Shown: positions 6,479 through 16,860 of the stretch, one piece after another
Position numbering within the stretch: position 1 is the first letter of the stretch
Layout: each line of letters starts with the position of its first letter
IMG/VR virus record: IMGVR_UViG_3300013137_001215
Span: 1-32,141 of that record
Strand: one strand, 5' to 3'
Source of the DNA: a virus
Length of the DNA stretch: 32,141 bases
The notes under the pieces: generated by a model
Database searches by the model: none
The model's input: the letters and a program-made list of their open reading frames with translations, nothing else
What the model was told of the DNA's origin: nothing
Made by a program: the position numbers and the translations under genes

Positions 6479-8515
6479 TTATAATTGTAATCCTGGATAT
6501 TGTTTCTTTATTAATTCTCTTGCCTTCTCAGTTGATATACCCCACTGTTTAGCAAGACCATCTAAACCAATATCATTCAATGATTTTTTCAATCTTTCTA
6601 CATTCTGCATAATATCTTCTTTATCCCATTCTTGATATTGTTTTTCAACATCTTGTGCTTTTCTAATTTGTTGTTTAGTTAGAACTTTTTTATTCATGTC
6701 AGTATCCTTTGGCTTAGGTGCTGGTTTTTCATCTGGGTCACCCCAAGGCATTGTTAAATCATCGAATTTAATACCTGATAACTCTGAAATCATTGTATTT
6801 TTGATTAAATCTAAGAATCTTGTGCCAGCAATCTTATCTTTATCTGGTGCTGCTTCGACATTCACCTTTTTATCAGGATGTTTTGGATCTGGTACACCAA
6901 GTACAACACCATTTGGCACTTCACCAAATATGTTTGATATTGAACCAATACCTTTATGACCACCAGCTTTTGTTGTCATTTCAGGAACAGTTAATATGTT
7001 ATAACCATACTCTTTACACATTTGCATTAATAAATTATCACAATATTTTCCTAAATCTTCAACAGGCTCACCGTTAATTTTTGGTAAGTATTCTTTAACA
7101 TATAAATCAAATTTATGTAATGATGCTACTTGTAATGTGTTACCATATTGTAATAATATCCAGAAGATAGGCTGTTTTGCTTTAAATACAACATGTTCAC
7201 CTTGTACTAAAATTTCACCACTAATACCTTCTATTTTTGGATCATTTGTTACATCTTGTTTTGGATTGAATGTTATAAATTTCTTATCTTTTGTTAAGAA
7301 ATCACTAATATCTCCAATCAATTCCATTTTTTCACCATTCTTACTAAGTAATTCATTATACATTGGACTTGTTTTTAAAACTCTATATGGTATAATAGGA
7401 ATTCTTTCATCATTTAACAAATGAGTTTCCAATAACGACCTTGCTCTTAAAGCATTTGCCCAAGTACCTGATGGTACAAAACACATAGTTCCAATAATTT
7501 GATAACCTGGCATAGACACTTTTGGATTTCCTGGCACATCTTCACCAGTTTCTTTATCTACATAACCTCTACCAACAGTACCAAATAGTGCTTTAAATTT
7601 TTCTTGTGAATCGATATATTGTTTAGGACCTCTTTGGTCGCCACCCCAAGTTCTATGAGCCATTTGTCCTAATCTCCATTCAGCATCCTTTATAAAATCT
7701 TTTTCAAAATCTCTCATTAATTTTGGATTTTCACGCTTAATATGAGCAACTAAAGCTTTTATATCTGGTTTTCCATCGTCTGTCAAAAATCCACCAGCTT
7801 TTGCTAATTGTTTTATTTGGACATTATTTAAGTTATTTGCAGGATATAATATTTTAAATAATCTAAATATATTATAAATTGAAGGATTTATATCTTTTGA
7901 GTTTGCTACAACTTCAATAAAAGTTTTATGGTCACTTCTTTTTAACATTTGATTAAATGCTGCAGCAAATTCTAATTTATTTTTAAATTCTTTAAAATCA
8001 AATGTTAAAATTCTTTTTATATCAACTTTATAATCATCATATTTTGCAGAATCGACCATATCAATAATACTTAAAACATTTGAATCTACTGGTAAACCAA
8101 GTTGGTCCATAATTCCTTCATATGCAGAACCAGTATGTGTTTTTACAGCAGTAGGTTCTCCTTTATTTTCGCCTTCTTCAAATTTGCCATGATGGTCTAT
8201 ATAAACATCGATACCTTTTATATTTTCAGCATAATCTAATGCTATATTTATAAGGGCTTCATCTAATACAGTTGTAGACCATCCTTCCTGATAATTTATA
8301 ATACCATATTTTTCAATTTCAAATCCTTTCTTTTCAAGATATCCTTTCATAGCTATAGCACTATATATTCCATCTAAATCATCATGAAAATATAAAGCTA
8401 CTTTCTTGCCTTTTTTGCCTTTTTTTGTCCAATATTCTTCAGAATTTGGAATTCTTGGTGCGGATTCGTCCAATTTGTCGGTCTGTTTTGAAAAAAGACT
8501 ATAATTTTTTAACAT
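6479..8515 (-). CDS. DHH/DHHA1 phosphoesterase with capsid-targeting-like leader
   Basis: A 678-residue DHH-superfamily enzyme, related to RecJ, NrnA nano-RNase and cyclic-dinucleotide phosphodiesterases. Motif HDDLDG (44-49), IDHHG (106-110) and the aspartates in IDMVDSAKYD (151-160) are the metal-binding sites. GGHKG (518-522) marks the DHHA1 substrate-binding domain. A ~250-residue insertion lies between the two. The N-terminus MLKNYSLFSKQTDKLDE matches the candidate head-targeting motif and ends in LDE, a possible prohead-protease site. It could degrade short oligonucleotides or cyclic-nucleotide alarms of CBASS-type defences, but substrate is inference. Last ~80 residues are helical, K/Q-rich. 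Confidence 0.85.
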   Translation of the reverse strand: MLKNYSLFSKQTDKLDESAPRIPNSEEYWTKKGKKGKKVALYFHDDLDGIYSAIAMKGYLEKKGFEIEKYGIINYQEGWSTTVLDEALINIALDYAENIKGIDVYIDHHGKFEEGENKGEPTAVKTHTGSAYEGIMDQLGLPVDSNVLSIIDMVDSAKYDDYKVDIKRILTFDFKEFKNKLEFAAAFNQMLKRSDHKTFIEVVANSKDINPSIYNIFRLFKILYPANNLNNVQIKQLAKAGGFLTDDGKPDIKALVAHIKRENPKLMRDFEKDFIKDAEWRLGQMAHRTWGGDQRGPKQYIDSQEKFKALFGTVGRGYVDKETGEDVPGNPKVSMPGYQIIGTMCFVPSGTWANALRARSLLETHLLNDERIPIIPYRVLKTSPMYNELLSKNGEKMELIGDISDFLTKDKKFITFNPKQDVTNDPKIEGISGEILVQGEHVVFKAKQPIFWILLQYGNTLQVASLHKFDLYVKEYLPKINGEPVEDLGKYCDNLLMQMCKEYGYNILTVPEMTTKAGGHKGIGSISNIFGEVPNGVVLGVPDPKHPDKKVNVEAAPDKDKIAGTRFLDLIKNTMISELSGIKFDDLTMPWGDPDEKPAPKPKDTDMNKKVLTKQQIRKAQDVEKQYQEWDKEDIMQNVERLKKSLNDIGLDGLAKQWGISTEKARELIKKQYPGLQL

Positions 8516-8605
8516 TTATTTATTTTTATTTTTTATAAATATAATACCATCCCTTCAAGGTATAACTGTTTTTATTTTATTTATATATTAAAAAGTTAAA
8601 ATTAA

Positions 8606-8629
8606 AAAACCTCTCATTTGAGAGGGTTT
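8606..8629 (-). terminator. Intrinsic terminator of the 8634-9185 gene
   Basis: On the minus strand AACCCTCTC pairs with GAGAGGTT around a 4-base loop and runs into TTTTTTAATTTT. Confidence 0.85.
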
Positions 8630-8633
8630 TAAT

Positions 8634-9185
8634 TTATTTTAGCAATTTGACCAAATCATCATTTAGTACTTGTATTAATCTTCGATCACCGAATTTTACA
8701 TCAGGAATATTTTTTATTATTGAATATTGTTCCGTTCCTTCAACAATTATTTTACCAAATGGTTGTTTTAATTGTTCATTTTTCTTATAATATTCCATTA
8801 ATGTTTTTATAAATTCAGTTAATTTTATTTCTGTATTTTCATTATATTTAACAATAACTAAAGTGTCTTTAGTTTGTTCACTTATAATATAATGTAATTT
8901 TTCTTTACTTACTTTATTATTCTCTAATAAAATAATAGAAACAGATGGTTTTACATTTCCAGGAAATTTAGCAACTTTACCAATAAATTCAAATTTCTCC
9001 ATTTTAGGCTCCTTGACTATAGGCTCACGTTTTTCATCCTCTTTTGGATTTGGTGTTTCTTTAGCAGTAGGAGTTGTTTCAATTTCTTTCTTTTCTGGAG
9101 ATGGTACAACTTTACTATCACTTGATTTTTTAGTGTTAGTCGTACAATTTCTTTCGCTAGTAAAATCCAAATACTTTTTAATCAT
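8634..9185 (-). CDS. Hypothetical protein with targeting-like leader and charged linker
   Basis: About 183 residues from the start MIKKYLDFTSERN, chosen because it gives the shared N-terminal motif; an upstream in-frame ATG at 9218 would lie in the preceding terminator hairpin. Residues ~15-75 are a low-complexity S/T/P/K/E linker. The C-terminal ~110 residues (from KFEFIGKVAKF) form an alpha/beta-like domain I do not recognise. Terminators flank the gene on both sides. Possibly packaged in the head; function unknown. Confidence 0.6.
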   Translation of the reverse strand: MIKKYLDFTSERNCTTNTKKSSDSKVVPSPEKKEIETTPTAKETPNPKEDEKREPIVKEPKMEKFEFIGKVAKFPGNVKPSVSIILLENNKVSKEKLHYIISEQTKDTLVIVKYNENTEIKLTEFIKTLMEYYKKNEQLKQPFGKIIVEGTEQYSIIKNIPDVKFGDRRLIQVLNDDLVKLLK

Positions 9186-9203
9186 CTCTTTCCTTCTTTT
9201 ATA

Positions 9204-9248
9204 GACAATAAAGCCCAACCCAAAAACTGAGTTGGGTTTAATATTGTC
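9204..9248 (-). terminator. Strong terminator hairpin after the Q/G-rich gene
   Basis: AAGCCCAACC (9211-9220) pairs with GTTGGGTTT (9231-9239), and GACAATA (9204-9210) with TATTGTC (9242-9248), making a long hairpin just after the stop of the 9255-9782 gene. Confidence 0.75.
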
Positions 9249-9254
9249 TCGTAA

Positions 9255-9782
9255 TTAAATCTCCTGAGTTGGAGTTTGACCCTGTCTCTGAGTACCTTGT
9301 CCTTGACCTTGTGTTTGACTTTGTCCTTGGGTAGCACCTTGACCTTGTGTTTGACCTTGTCCTTGGATAGCTCCCTGACCTTGTGGTTGTCCTTCTTGAG
9401 CGGGTATTTCTTGTGCTGTTGCCTGTGCTTGAACATTCTGTCCTTCAGGTTGTTGTGCCTGTGGTTGTGTTTGAACAGGTTGTGTTTGTACAGTAACACC
9501 AGCATATTCATCACCTAATACATCAAGTGGTAAATTATCAATAGTTAAAAATTTGGTTTGAACATATTTAGCAATAAATTCTGCTAATTCTGTATCTGCA
9601 AATTTGCCAGAAATATCATGTCCTGAGTCTTTAGCCTTTTTCTTAAATGAACTAATCAATGATTTTGGAACATCAAAACCACGAACTCTATATGCGTCAC
9701 CAATAGCTACAACATCTTCAGTTACTAAAGATGTGCCTTTTTTCATTTTTCTAAAAGATTTAAAATCAAATGCGTTTTCCAT
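9255..9782 (-). CDS. Small structural-type protein with Q/G/T-rich tail
   Basis: A 175-residue protein. Residues 1-95 are a compact charged domain (starts MENAFDFKSFRKMKKG). Residues ~95-175 are low-complexity Gln, Gly, Thr, Ala and Pro, with repeats of the type GQGQTQ and VQTQPQ. Such flexible tails occur in phage structural and head-packaged proteins. DFKSFRK near the start partly matches the targeting motif of neighbours, less well. TATAAATA on this strand lies 22 bases upstream. The repeated codons make it prone to length variation. Function unknown. Confidence 0.6.
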   Translation of the reverse strand: MENAFDFKSFRKMKKGTSLVTEDVVAIGDAYRVRGFDVPKSLISSFKKKAKDSGHDISGKFADTELAEFIAKYVQTKFLTIDNLPLDVLGDEYAGVTVQTQPVQTQPQAQQPEGQNVQAQATAQEIPAQEGQPQGQGAIQGQGQTQGQGATQGQSQTQGQGQGTQRQGQTPTQEI

Positions 9783-9803
9783 AATCGAAACAATATTATT
9801 TTT

Positions 9804-9811
9804 TATTTATA
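9804..9811 (-). promoter_or_regulatory. T4-late-like TATAAATA box
   Basis: Exact late-type core on the minus strand, 22 bases before the ATG at 9782. Confidence 0.5.
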
Positions 9812-9841
9812 TATTAATTAGAAAAAACCGTTTTTCTAATA

Positions 9842-10705
9842 TTAATTTGAGTTGAACAATTTTTTAATATTCTTTTTACCACTTGTTTTTGAAAAAAGAT
9901 TATAAGTAGCACATAAACCTACACTCCAACCCCATCTTGAATTTTCACCTTTTATATCTGTATTCAAACCAATACCAGCATAAGGTCCAAAAGCCCATTT
10001 ATTTACAGTTTTTGCTTCTGGTACAACTTTATCTATCATTAAAGCACCATCCAATTCTGTAAATTTAACCAAAGGTGAAGGTGAAAACGCTTTAACTGTA
10101 TATTTATTATTGTCTTCTGTCAAAGCATATCTAATAGCAACTGTAAAATAATTTGTATCTAATGTAGATTTAAGAGGTTGTGGTTTACAATTCATAGGGT
10201 CAATTCTGAATTGTGTTTTACCCCATAATGATTGAGTGAAACCTTCATCTTTATAATTAAATGTCCAAGGTATTGTATATCTATTAGAATCTGATGGATC
10301 TGGTATAATTTTATTTATTTCACTTACAAGAGTAGGTACAATAACTTTTACATCACTCTGAATTCCTGCAACAATATTTTTCATATTTTTAAAATCATTA
10401 TAAAATTTTTCATTATATTTTTGCATATCATCCATTGATTTAACTAAATATGATGTTTTTTTAGTAACCATTTTATCAAGTTTTTCATCATAATATGTTC
10501 TTAATGAATCTTTCATAGCTACTAAATTATTCTCATAAATTGCCACATCTCTATTGTGATTTGATTTTTCTTCACTTAATCTATCACAAGTTCTGAATAA
10601 CAAAACAATAAGAATAACAATTATAACAGCAAGAGTAAGTTTTATATACTTACTACTGAATGCTTTCTTAAAAAATTCAACGATAGAATTAATAATTGAT
10701 TTCAT
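9842..10705 (-). CDS. Membrane-anchored protein with beta-rich C-terminus
   Basis: A 287-residue protein. One transmembrane helix at ~21-42 (LTLAVIIVILIVLLF) follows a basic amphipathic start. A coiled coil spans ~45-120. The C-terminal half is beta-rich and ends with alternating glycine/aromatic strands (FGPYAGIGLNTD, GWSVGLCATYNLF) like outer-membrane beta hairpins of Bacteroidota proteins. Its ATG overlaps the stop of the giant upstream gene by four bases (ATGA), so the two are translationally coupled. An envelope-spanning role such as a spanin-like or tail-associated protein is possible but unproven. Confidence 0.6.
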   Translation of the reverse strand: MKSIINSIVEFFKKAFSSKYIKLTLAVIIVILIVLLFRTCDRLSEEKSNHNRDVAIYENNLVAMKDSLRTYYDEKLDKMVTKKTSYLVKSMDDMQKYNEKFYNDFKNMKNIVAGIQSDVKVIVPTLVSEINKIIPDPSDSNRYTIPWTFNYKDEGFTQSLWGKTQFRIDPMNCKPQPLKSTLDTNYFTVAIRYALTEDNNKYTVKAFSPSPLVKFTELDGALMIDKVVPEAKTVNKWAFGPYAGIGLNTDIKGENSRWGWSVGLCATYNLFSKTSGKKNIKKLFNSN

Positions 10706-13700
10706 ATTTTATTGATCTTTTTTCTAATTGGTAAATTAACCACATCATTATATTTATTATTTGCTTGGTCCCAAGGCGCAATATCATAATATTTTTTTCT
10801 TTTCTTTAAAGATGTATAATTTACTTCATAATTCTGTTTTGGTATAGATGTTATATCAAAATCTGTTGGTTTCTCAAAAGCAGTATCTCCACTTGTAGCA
10901 ATGTCTGGATTTAAAGTGTTCCAACCAAACCAATCACCACTTACCCATCTTCCACCATGCCATGCACCTTCAAATCTATAACCATAAAATTCACCATTAT
11001 ACCATTGGTCTTTGAAATTTGATACACTAGCGGAAACATTTCTTGAATAAATCTGAATACCAGCCATTTTATTGAAGTTTTGTGTACTTGTTTGGTCATA
11101 TTGATTCCAAGTTCTGAAATTTTCCTTATCTTCTTGTGTTATCATAGAATTCCAAATTGTCGAATATGTATTTGTTGTAGTATACATATCATAATACAAT
11201 TTTTCCATAAAAACATCATTGATATTAAAACTTGAATAATTTGATAATGCATCTTTTCTATATGAATGATAAACACTAAATAGAGCCGCATCTTGGAAAT
11301 TGTGATATGTAGAATAGTTATTGCTCAAATAATACCAACTCAACTCATTATTAAAAGAATATTTCATTAAATTCCAAATTCTATCTTGACTATCATTTGA
11401 ATAAACTTGATTTACACCAAAATATGACATACCTTCATCTTTATCTATAAATAGTGTTGGATATAAATATGTGAAAGAACTTATAGACATTTTTTCTTTT
11501 AAATTAACTTCTTTAATTATTGTTCTTGAATTAATATCAACCCAATTTGATACAACGCCTATCTGAAGTTTATCACTAGTAGATACAGAATTTGTACTCC
11601 AAAGAGTTCTTATAAATTTTATTTTTTCTAATAAAGCGTTATTTCCCCAAATATCTGTTCTACCTGTTAATTCAACTTCATAGTCTCGTTCAGGATTTCT
11701 CCATGTCCCAGCACTAATATATGATGTTTGATATATATTTCCTGTTAAACCACCAGTCATATCATTAAAAATATATTTTTGTGTTGTTAAGTCATAGATA
11801 AGTGAAGACTCTGCTCCTTTATCAGCACCAGATGAATTTACAACTCTTTGATATATAGGAGATGGATTATCAATTTCACTACTATAACTTATTACAGTGT
11901 TTATAAAATAATCACGATTTGGATTAATAGATAATCTTTCAAAAGAATTTGGGAATGTAACTGTAGATTGTGTATAACCATATGGAGAAACAGTATTCCA
12001 GTAAGGTAAGTTATAAGAAACATAATCTTTTCTAGATGGTTCGGCAACTGTGTGTACACTATCTGTCACAGAACTTAAATTAAATATGTTAGAAGTTTTC
12101 ATATTTGTACCTATCCAAATATCAGTAGCATCCATATCACTTATTGGAATTGTATCAAATATATAAGCTTTATTAACAAAATCATAATCTAATATTGTAG
12201 TATTAATTGTTATAATTGTGCCATTAAGGTTTTTATACAATATATTTACTATTTTACCACTACAAGATATTGTTGGCTCTATACCAACATGACAAGTAAT
12301 ACTTGCTGCTAATGATAGAGGTTGAAATTCTGGGTCAACTATCTCAACATAGAACTTATCATTTGTTGCACCAGTAAGACCAGAGTTTGAAACTTGCCAA
12401 GTTCCTTTTATTAGACTATTTGTATCATCATCTGCATAGCAACTTAATGATACCCAATTTTTACCATTACAGCCATATCTCCATTTTTCTAAAATAGTTG
12501 AAGCCGATAAGTATGATGTTAAACCAGTAGCACCAGTTATTATACCGTCAATTTTATAATCAATACTGTTATAATCCCAGAAAGAATTTCCAGAGAACAT
12601 GGTCCAAGGTAATACATCGTTGAAAATCAATCTATGAGTTGAACCAATATTTACCATTTCACAATAATAAACATTTCTATGTTGATAATAAGAAATTGAA
12701 CCTAAATAATTGATATTACTCATATAAAATCCTGGTTCTGGAAAATAATTATGAAATATTGGTTGCATTCTTATAGCTAATTTATTATACCAATTTTTAT
12801 AATTTAATTGAACAAATATATTATCACTTATATTATCACTATATTCTGACGCTGATGTAATACCTGTGCCTAATGTATAATTATAAGGTAACATATATTT
12901 AAATGTTTCTACATTACACTGAGAATTGGCACCACCTGGATATAAATCATTTCTTCCAACATAGTAATAGAAAGGTACAATTAAACCTCTATTCATAATA
13001 TAAGCGTTTGCTGCACAATTTGTTGTACTTAAAACACCAGTACCTTCAATGTATAAAATATTATTTTTAAATGTATCATAATTAAAACCAGATATTTTTG
13101 TTATAGTATATTCAGCATCATCTAAACTAGTATCAGCTAATATTATACCGCCTGCAGCTAATGCTAATATTTCAGTACCAGTCTCAGTACCAGTACCAAG
13201 ATTAGACATAACTGATGTGTTTTCCAAATAAATCTTATCACCAACAGCAAAATAATCACTCAAATTAAATGTGGTATCAAAATATACTGCCTTGCCAACA
13301 ACTGAACATTTAAATAATTGAGAATTATAAATCAAATTATTTAATGTAGCATTGTATTGTGTTCTAAAATCCTTAACCATGTTAAAACTAGGATCTGTCA
13401 AACCTTGCTCAACATATATGTCTCTGAAACTTATAGTATTTGTAAAATCAGTGCCAGAATGATTTTTGTGTTGTGTTATATAAAAATACAACCAATCTGT
13501 AAATTTCTGATTATAAGGGTTTGTATAATTTGTTGTTGAAAGAGCATTAACATCTACTGTACATCTATCAATAGAATTATATATGCTGTAAGGTATATCA
13601 TTTTTATTAATATAGAAACCATCACAATCTTCACCATTGTTTTGTATAACAGATAAAGAATCTGATGTGAAAGTTCCTGCTCTAATAATGTCTGTAACGC

Positions 13701-16700
13701 CTGTTATACCTTGTTCATCTATCATTATATTCCAATTTATACTTGGTGTCGTTGAACCTGTTATCCACCAAGGTGGTGGACATGAGCCATAAATCCATTT
13801 TGTATTTGTTGTATAATGTTCTGCTGTATCATCACTATATTTTATAACCATTTTTCCAACTTTCGTTGTATCATCATTACCACTCTCACTTGTTCCACCA
13901 ATAGGTCCATTCAAAACAGGCATAGGATGTGTATAATAACCACTATTTGCAATAGACCAAACATTTCTAAAGTTTCTTGCAAACATTTCTTTTTCACTAC
14001 TTGTACAATTATCATACAAATCTTTAATTGTATTAAATTTAAAAATAAGGTATAATGGATAATGTCCTGATGAAGATCCACCTATTACATAGTTTACGAA
14101 ATCATAATCCATTCCATATAAACTTTCAAAGGATGCATATGATGCGGCTGTTAATGTTACTGCCGAACTATCGACAAATACTGTATCACTTTCAATAATC
14201 TCTGCACCAGGATTTATAATTTGTAAATGTAAGTCACCATCAGTATCAGCCAAAACAAAATCAATTGCTTTCTTTAATAAAATTCTAGACTCATATGTGG
14301 TACAATTTAATTTAAATACAAATTCATATGGTGAAAATGTGTACTCTGTTGTATCATCAAACATAGTGCTAGAAGAATAACTCGTTTCTCTTTTCCATAC
14401 AGCATCGTTCATATATGATTTTGATCTATCATCTGTTACAACACTTGACCATTCTATTTCCAATTGATTACTACTAGTTGCAAAAGCACTAATACCAAGA
14501 AATAGATTTGTTTCTAATGCAATACTTTTTTGATAAACCAAAGGATAAATACATTCTATTACATATGTACTACTTGTTAGAGGACCATCATTACTATTAT
14601 CTATTACACTATTATCTCTAAAAATTGAAATTCTTGTTGTTTCTTTTTGTCCTAAAACATTTAAACCGAAGACTCCGTTGTAAAATTTGCCATTGTACCA
14701 GTTATTTTCTGGGTTTCCTGATTGACTTTGGAATGAACTACCATTGAATATACCATTATACCATTGAATACCATTACTCATTATAACATTGTTAAAATTG
14801 CCATTATATACATTTATATTTCCATAAAATTTAGCATTATTATATGTACCACCATACAATTCATAAAATGTTGTTGATGCTGAAGATGTAGCAAGTGTAG
14901 TACCAGATTTAAAATCCATTTTTTGTATTAATCCAGTATCACCAAACATCCAACTGTTATAATCTCTAACTAATATAACATAATCATCACCTACAGCATT
15001 TGCAGTTTGATATGAATAACCAGTACCAATTATGGCGATAGGTTTTGATGGGTCTAAATATCTATTATTTTCAATAAGTGTTGTTGTGATATTATATAAT
15101 TCTTGTGAATTAAAACCAAATAATTTAACATTTGTTGATGCATCAGATGATACAAAGTTGTGTCCATTATCAAACTCAATATACATTTTAGTAACAGTTG
15201 CGTTTGTTGTTGTGTCATATAATATTTTACTTTTAATTGAACCTTTACTCATAGTAACATATTCAGAATTAAACTGATTACTTGTGAAATAACCATATGG
15301 TAAATAAAATGGACCGTATGGTGGACTTCCATTAGGCGATTTTGATAAATAATTTTTCTGACCACCTGAAAATTTTCCATCATATATAGTTATTGGTGAG
15401 AAAAACAATCCATCAGTAACATCAGCATAATTAATTGTGTTAAAATTATAAAATGCAGGATATGTAAAGACACCATTATTTATCTCCGAATCAGAAAATT
15501 CATTTAAACCGTATACATAATCTGATAATGTTCCACCACTATTATAAATAGGATTACACCAAACACCATTAAAATCACCATCATAAATTTTGGAATTAGC
15601 AAATCTATTAAACACTGCAACACTATCTCTTGATATTTCAAAATTACCACCATAAATATTTGTATTCTTTAATGTTACATTGTAGAATATACCATCATAA
15701 ATATCTCCTTTATTAAAAACTACATTATGTAATTCACCACCATAAACTGTACCGTTTTTCCAGAAAATAGTATTGAACGATGTATTTTTCATTAAACCGC
15801 CTCTAAATTTTCCATCAAACCATTGAGTTCCTATATTTTGTCCAGTAGATATATCAGTATATCCTGTACCTTGAAAATTACCACCACTAAAATCTCCATT
15901 AACCCATATTAAACCTCTCCAATTACCATTTAAAAAAACACCATCTTGCCATATAGAATTGTTGCCAGCTATTCCAAAAGTACCATTAAGGAATATACCA
16001 TCTTCCCAAGTATTTAATTCAAATGTATTTCCATACCAACTTCCATAATGCCAAGTTGAATCATTAGACAATTCACTTGTATTGTGAAAATATCCACCAT
16101 AAATATCATATTTCTGTATAGAACAATTATAAAAATATCCTCTTGTTATAGTTGTTGAGCCACTTATTGTATTTTTTATTGAACAATTATAATAATTGCC
16201 ACTTGATATATTACAATTTTCCAAAGAAGAACTCAAATCATAATAATAAGAATATCCATAACCATTATTATCTAAATTTGAATATTTTACATAAGTATCA
16301 TTTGTTGAATTATAATTAAGAAGTAATGATACATAATTAACACCGTATTTATCAACGATATTACAATCATTAATATCACCATTAAACATAACACATTGAG
16401 TTAATGTTATATTACTTGGTTGGTCGTTTGAATCTATTGTAGCATTTCTAAATACTGTCCCATCAACTTTAGCATTGTTTATTGTAATATTGTTACATAT
16501 AACTTTAGAAACATAATGACCATATATTTTACCGTTTGTTGGTATAGTGTAAATTAATTTGTCAATGACAAATGTATTAATGTTTTTATCAACATAGATT
16601 ACTTTATAACCTTGTGAATCTGGATTGTAAATAAAATCATTTGCATATAAAATTGTTGTATAGTTATCTAGAATTACATCTATGTTATAATTTAATGTGT

Positions 16701-16860
16701 TTGTATCACCACTAAATGTAATAAAAACAATATCACCTTCTTCTATATGTGAATCTAATTCTGTATATAATTGGATATAACCATTATAAGAATCTATTTT
16801 TGGTAATAATTTTACTGCATTTACTGTTCCTAAATCATCATATCTTGATGGTGCAGACAT
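10702..16860 (-). CDS. Giant repeat-rich structural protein (putative tail fibre/adhesin)
   Basis: A 2052-residue protein with no signal peptide. From ~residue 195 to ~430 and again at ~650-730 and ~1985-2020 it carries degenerate repeats of a YxGxFxG/WxNGxF type (WYNGKFYNG, WQDGVFLNG, WFDGKFRGG, YDGDFNG, WHGGRWVSG), typical of stacked-turn beta structures. The rest is rich in Asn, Ser, Thr and Tyr, as in receptor-binding fibres. It is the largest frame here and has no break. The gene's size, coupling to a membrane-anchored partner and composition suggest a virion surface protein contacting the host, but no named family is recognised. Confidence 0.6.
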   Translation of the reverse strand: MSAPSRYDDLGTVNAVKLLPKIDSYNGYIQLYTELDSHIEEGDIVFITFSGDTNTLNYNIDVILDNYTTILYANDFIYNPDSQGYKVIYVDKNINTFVIDKLIYTIPTNGKIYGHYVSKVICNNITINNAKVDGTVFRNATIDSNDQPSNITLTQCVMFNGDINDCNIVDKYGVNYVSLLLNYNSTNDTYVKYSNLDNNGYGYSYYYDLSSSLENCNISSGNYYNCSIKNTISGSTTITRGYFYNCSIQKYDIYGGYFHNTSELSNDSTWHYGSWYGNTFELNTWEDGIFLNGTFGIAGNNSIWQDGVFLNGNWRGLIWVNGDFSGGNFQGTGYTDISTGQNIGTQWFDGKFRGGLMKNTSFNTIFWKNGTVYGGELHNVVFNKGDIYDGIFYNVTLKNTNIYGGNFEISRDSVAVFNRFANSKIYDGDFNGVWCNPIYNSGGTLSDYVYGLNEFSDSEINNGVFTYPAFYNFNTINYADVTDGLFFSPITIYDGKFSGGQKNYLSKSPNGSPPYGPFYLPYGYFTSNQFNSEYVTMSKGSIKSKILYDTTTNATVTKMYIEFDNGHNFVSSDASTNVKLFGFNSQELYNITTTLIENNRYLDPSKPIAIIGTGYSYQTANAVGDDYVILVRDYNSWMFGDTGLIQKMDFKSGTTLATSSASTTFYELYGGTYNNAKFYGNINVYNGNFNNVIMSNGIQWYNGIFNGSSFQSQSGNPENNWYNGKFYNGVFGLNVLGQKETTRISIFRDNSVIDNSNDGPLTSSTYVIECIYPLVYQKSIALETNLFLGISAFATSSNQLEIEWSSVVTDDRSKSYMNDAVWKRETSYSSSTMFDDTTEYTFSPYEFVFKLNCTTYESRILLKKAIDFVLADTDGDLHLQIINPGAEIIESDTVFVDSSAVTLTAASYASFESLYGMDYDFVNYVIGGSSSGHYPLYLIFKFNTIKDLYDNCTSSEKEMFARNFRNVWSIANSGYYTHPMPVLNGPIGGTSESGNDDTTKVGKMVIKYSDDTAEHYTTNTKWIYGSCPPPWWITGSTTPSINWNIMIDEQGITGVTDIIRAGTFTSDSLSVIQNNGEDCDGFYINKNDIPYSIYNSIDRCTVDVNALSTTNYTNPYNQKFTDWLYFYITQHKNHSGTDFTNTISFRDIYVEQGLTDPSFNMVKDFRTQYNATLNNLIYNSQLFKCSVVGKAVYFDTTFNLSDYFAVGDKIYLENTSVMSNLGTGTETGTEILALAAGGIILADTSLDDAEYTITKISGFNYDTFKNNILYIEGTGVLSTTNCAANAYIMNRGLIVPFYYYVGRNDLYPGGANSQCNVETFKYMLPYNYTLGTGITSASEYSDNISDNIFVQLNYKNWYNKLAIRMQPIFHNYFPEPGFYMSNINYLGSISYYQHRNVYYCEMVNIGSTHRLIFNDVLPWTMFSGNSFWDYNSIDYKIDGIITGATGLTSYLSASTILEKWRYGCNGKNWVSLSCYADDDTNSLIKGTWQVSNSGLTGATNDKFYVEIVDPEFQPLSLAASITCHVGIEPTISCSGKIVNILYKNLNGTIITINTTILDYDFVNKAYIFDTIPISDMDATDIWIGTNMKTSNIFNLSSVTDSVHTVAEPSRKDYVSYNLPYWNTVSPYGYTQSTVTFPNSFERLSINPNRDYFINTVISYSSEIDNPSPIYQRVVNSSGADKGAESSLIYDLTTQKYIFNDMTGGLTGNIYQTSYISAGTWRNPERDYEVELTGRTDIWGNNALLEKIKFIRTLWSTNSVSTSDKLQIGVVSNWVDINSRTIIKEVNLKEKMSISSFTYLYPTLFIDKDEGMSYFGVNQVYSNDSQDRIWNLMKYSFNNELSWYYLSNNYSTYHNFQDAALFSVYHSYRKDALSNYSSFNINDVFMEKLYYDMYTTTNTYSTIWNSMITQEDKENFRTWNQYDQTSTQNFNKMAGIQIYSRNVSASVSNFKDQWYNGEFYGYRFEGAWHGGRWVSGDWFGWNTLNPDIATSGDTAFEKPTDFDITSIPKQNYEVNYTSLKKRKKYYDIAPWDQANNKYNDVVNLPIRKKINKI

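Noticed and set aside
8534-8541. Plus-strand TATAAATA upstream of nothing
   Set aside because: It would read antisense into minus-strand genes; probably chance in AT-rich DNA.
9255-9500. Short tandem repeats as a possible CRISPR array
   Set aside because: Repeats are 6-12 bases, in frame, and encode GQGQTQ-type residues; there are no unique spacers.
9182-9514. 110-residue minus-strand frame rich in H and K
   Set aside because: It is a shifted-frame reading of the Q/G-rich repeats of the 9255-9782 gene; composition explains it.
13357-15277. Several plus-strand frames of 60-81 codons inside the giant gene
   Set aside because: Antisense to an unbroken 2052-codon gene, Cys/Ile-rich by-products of its codon use.
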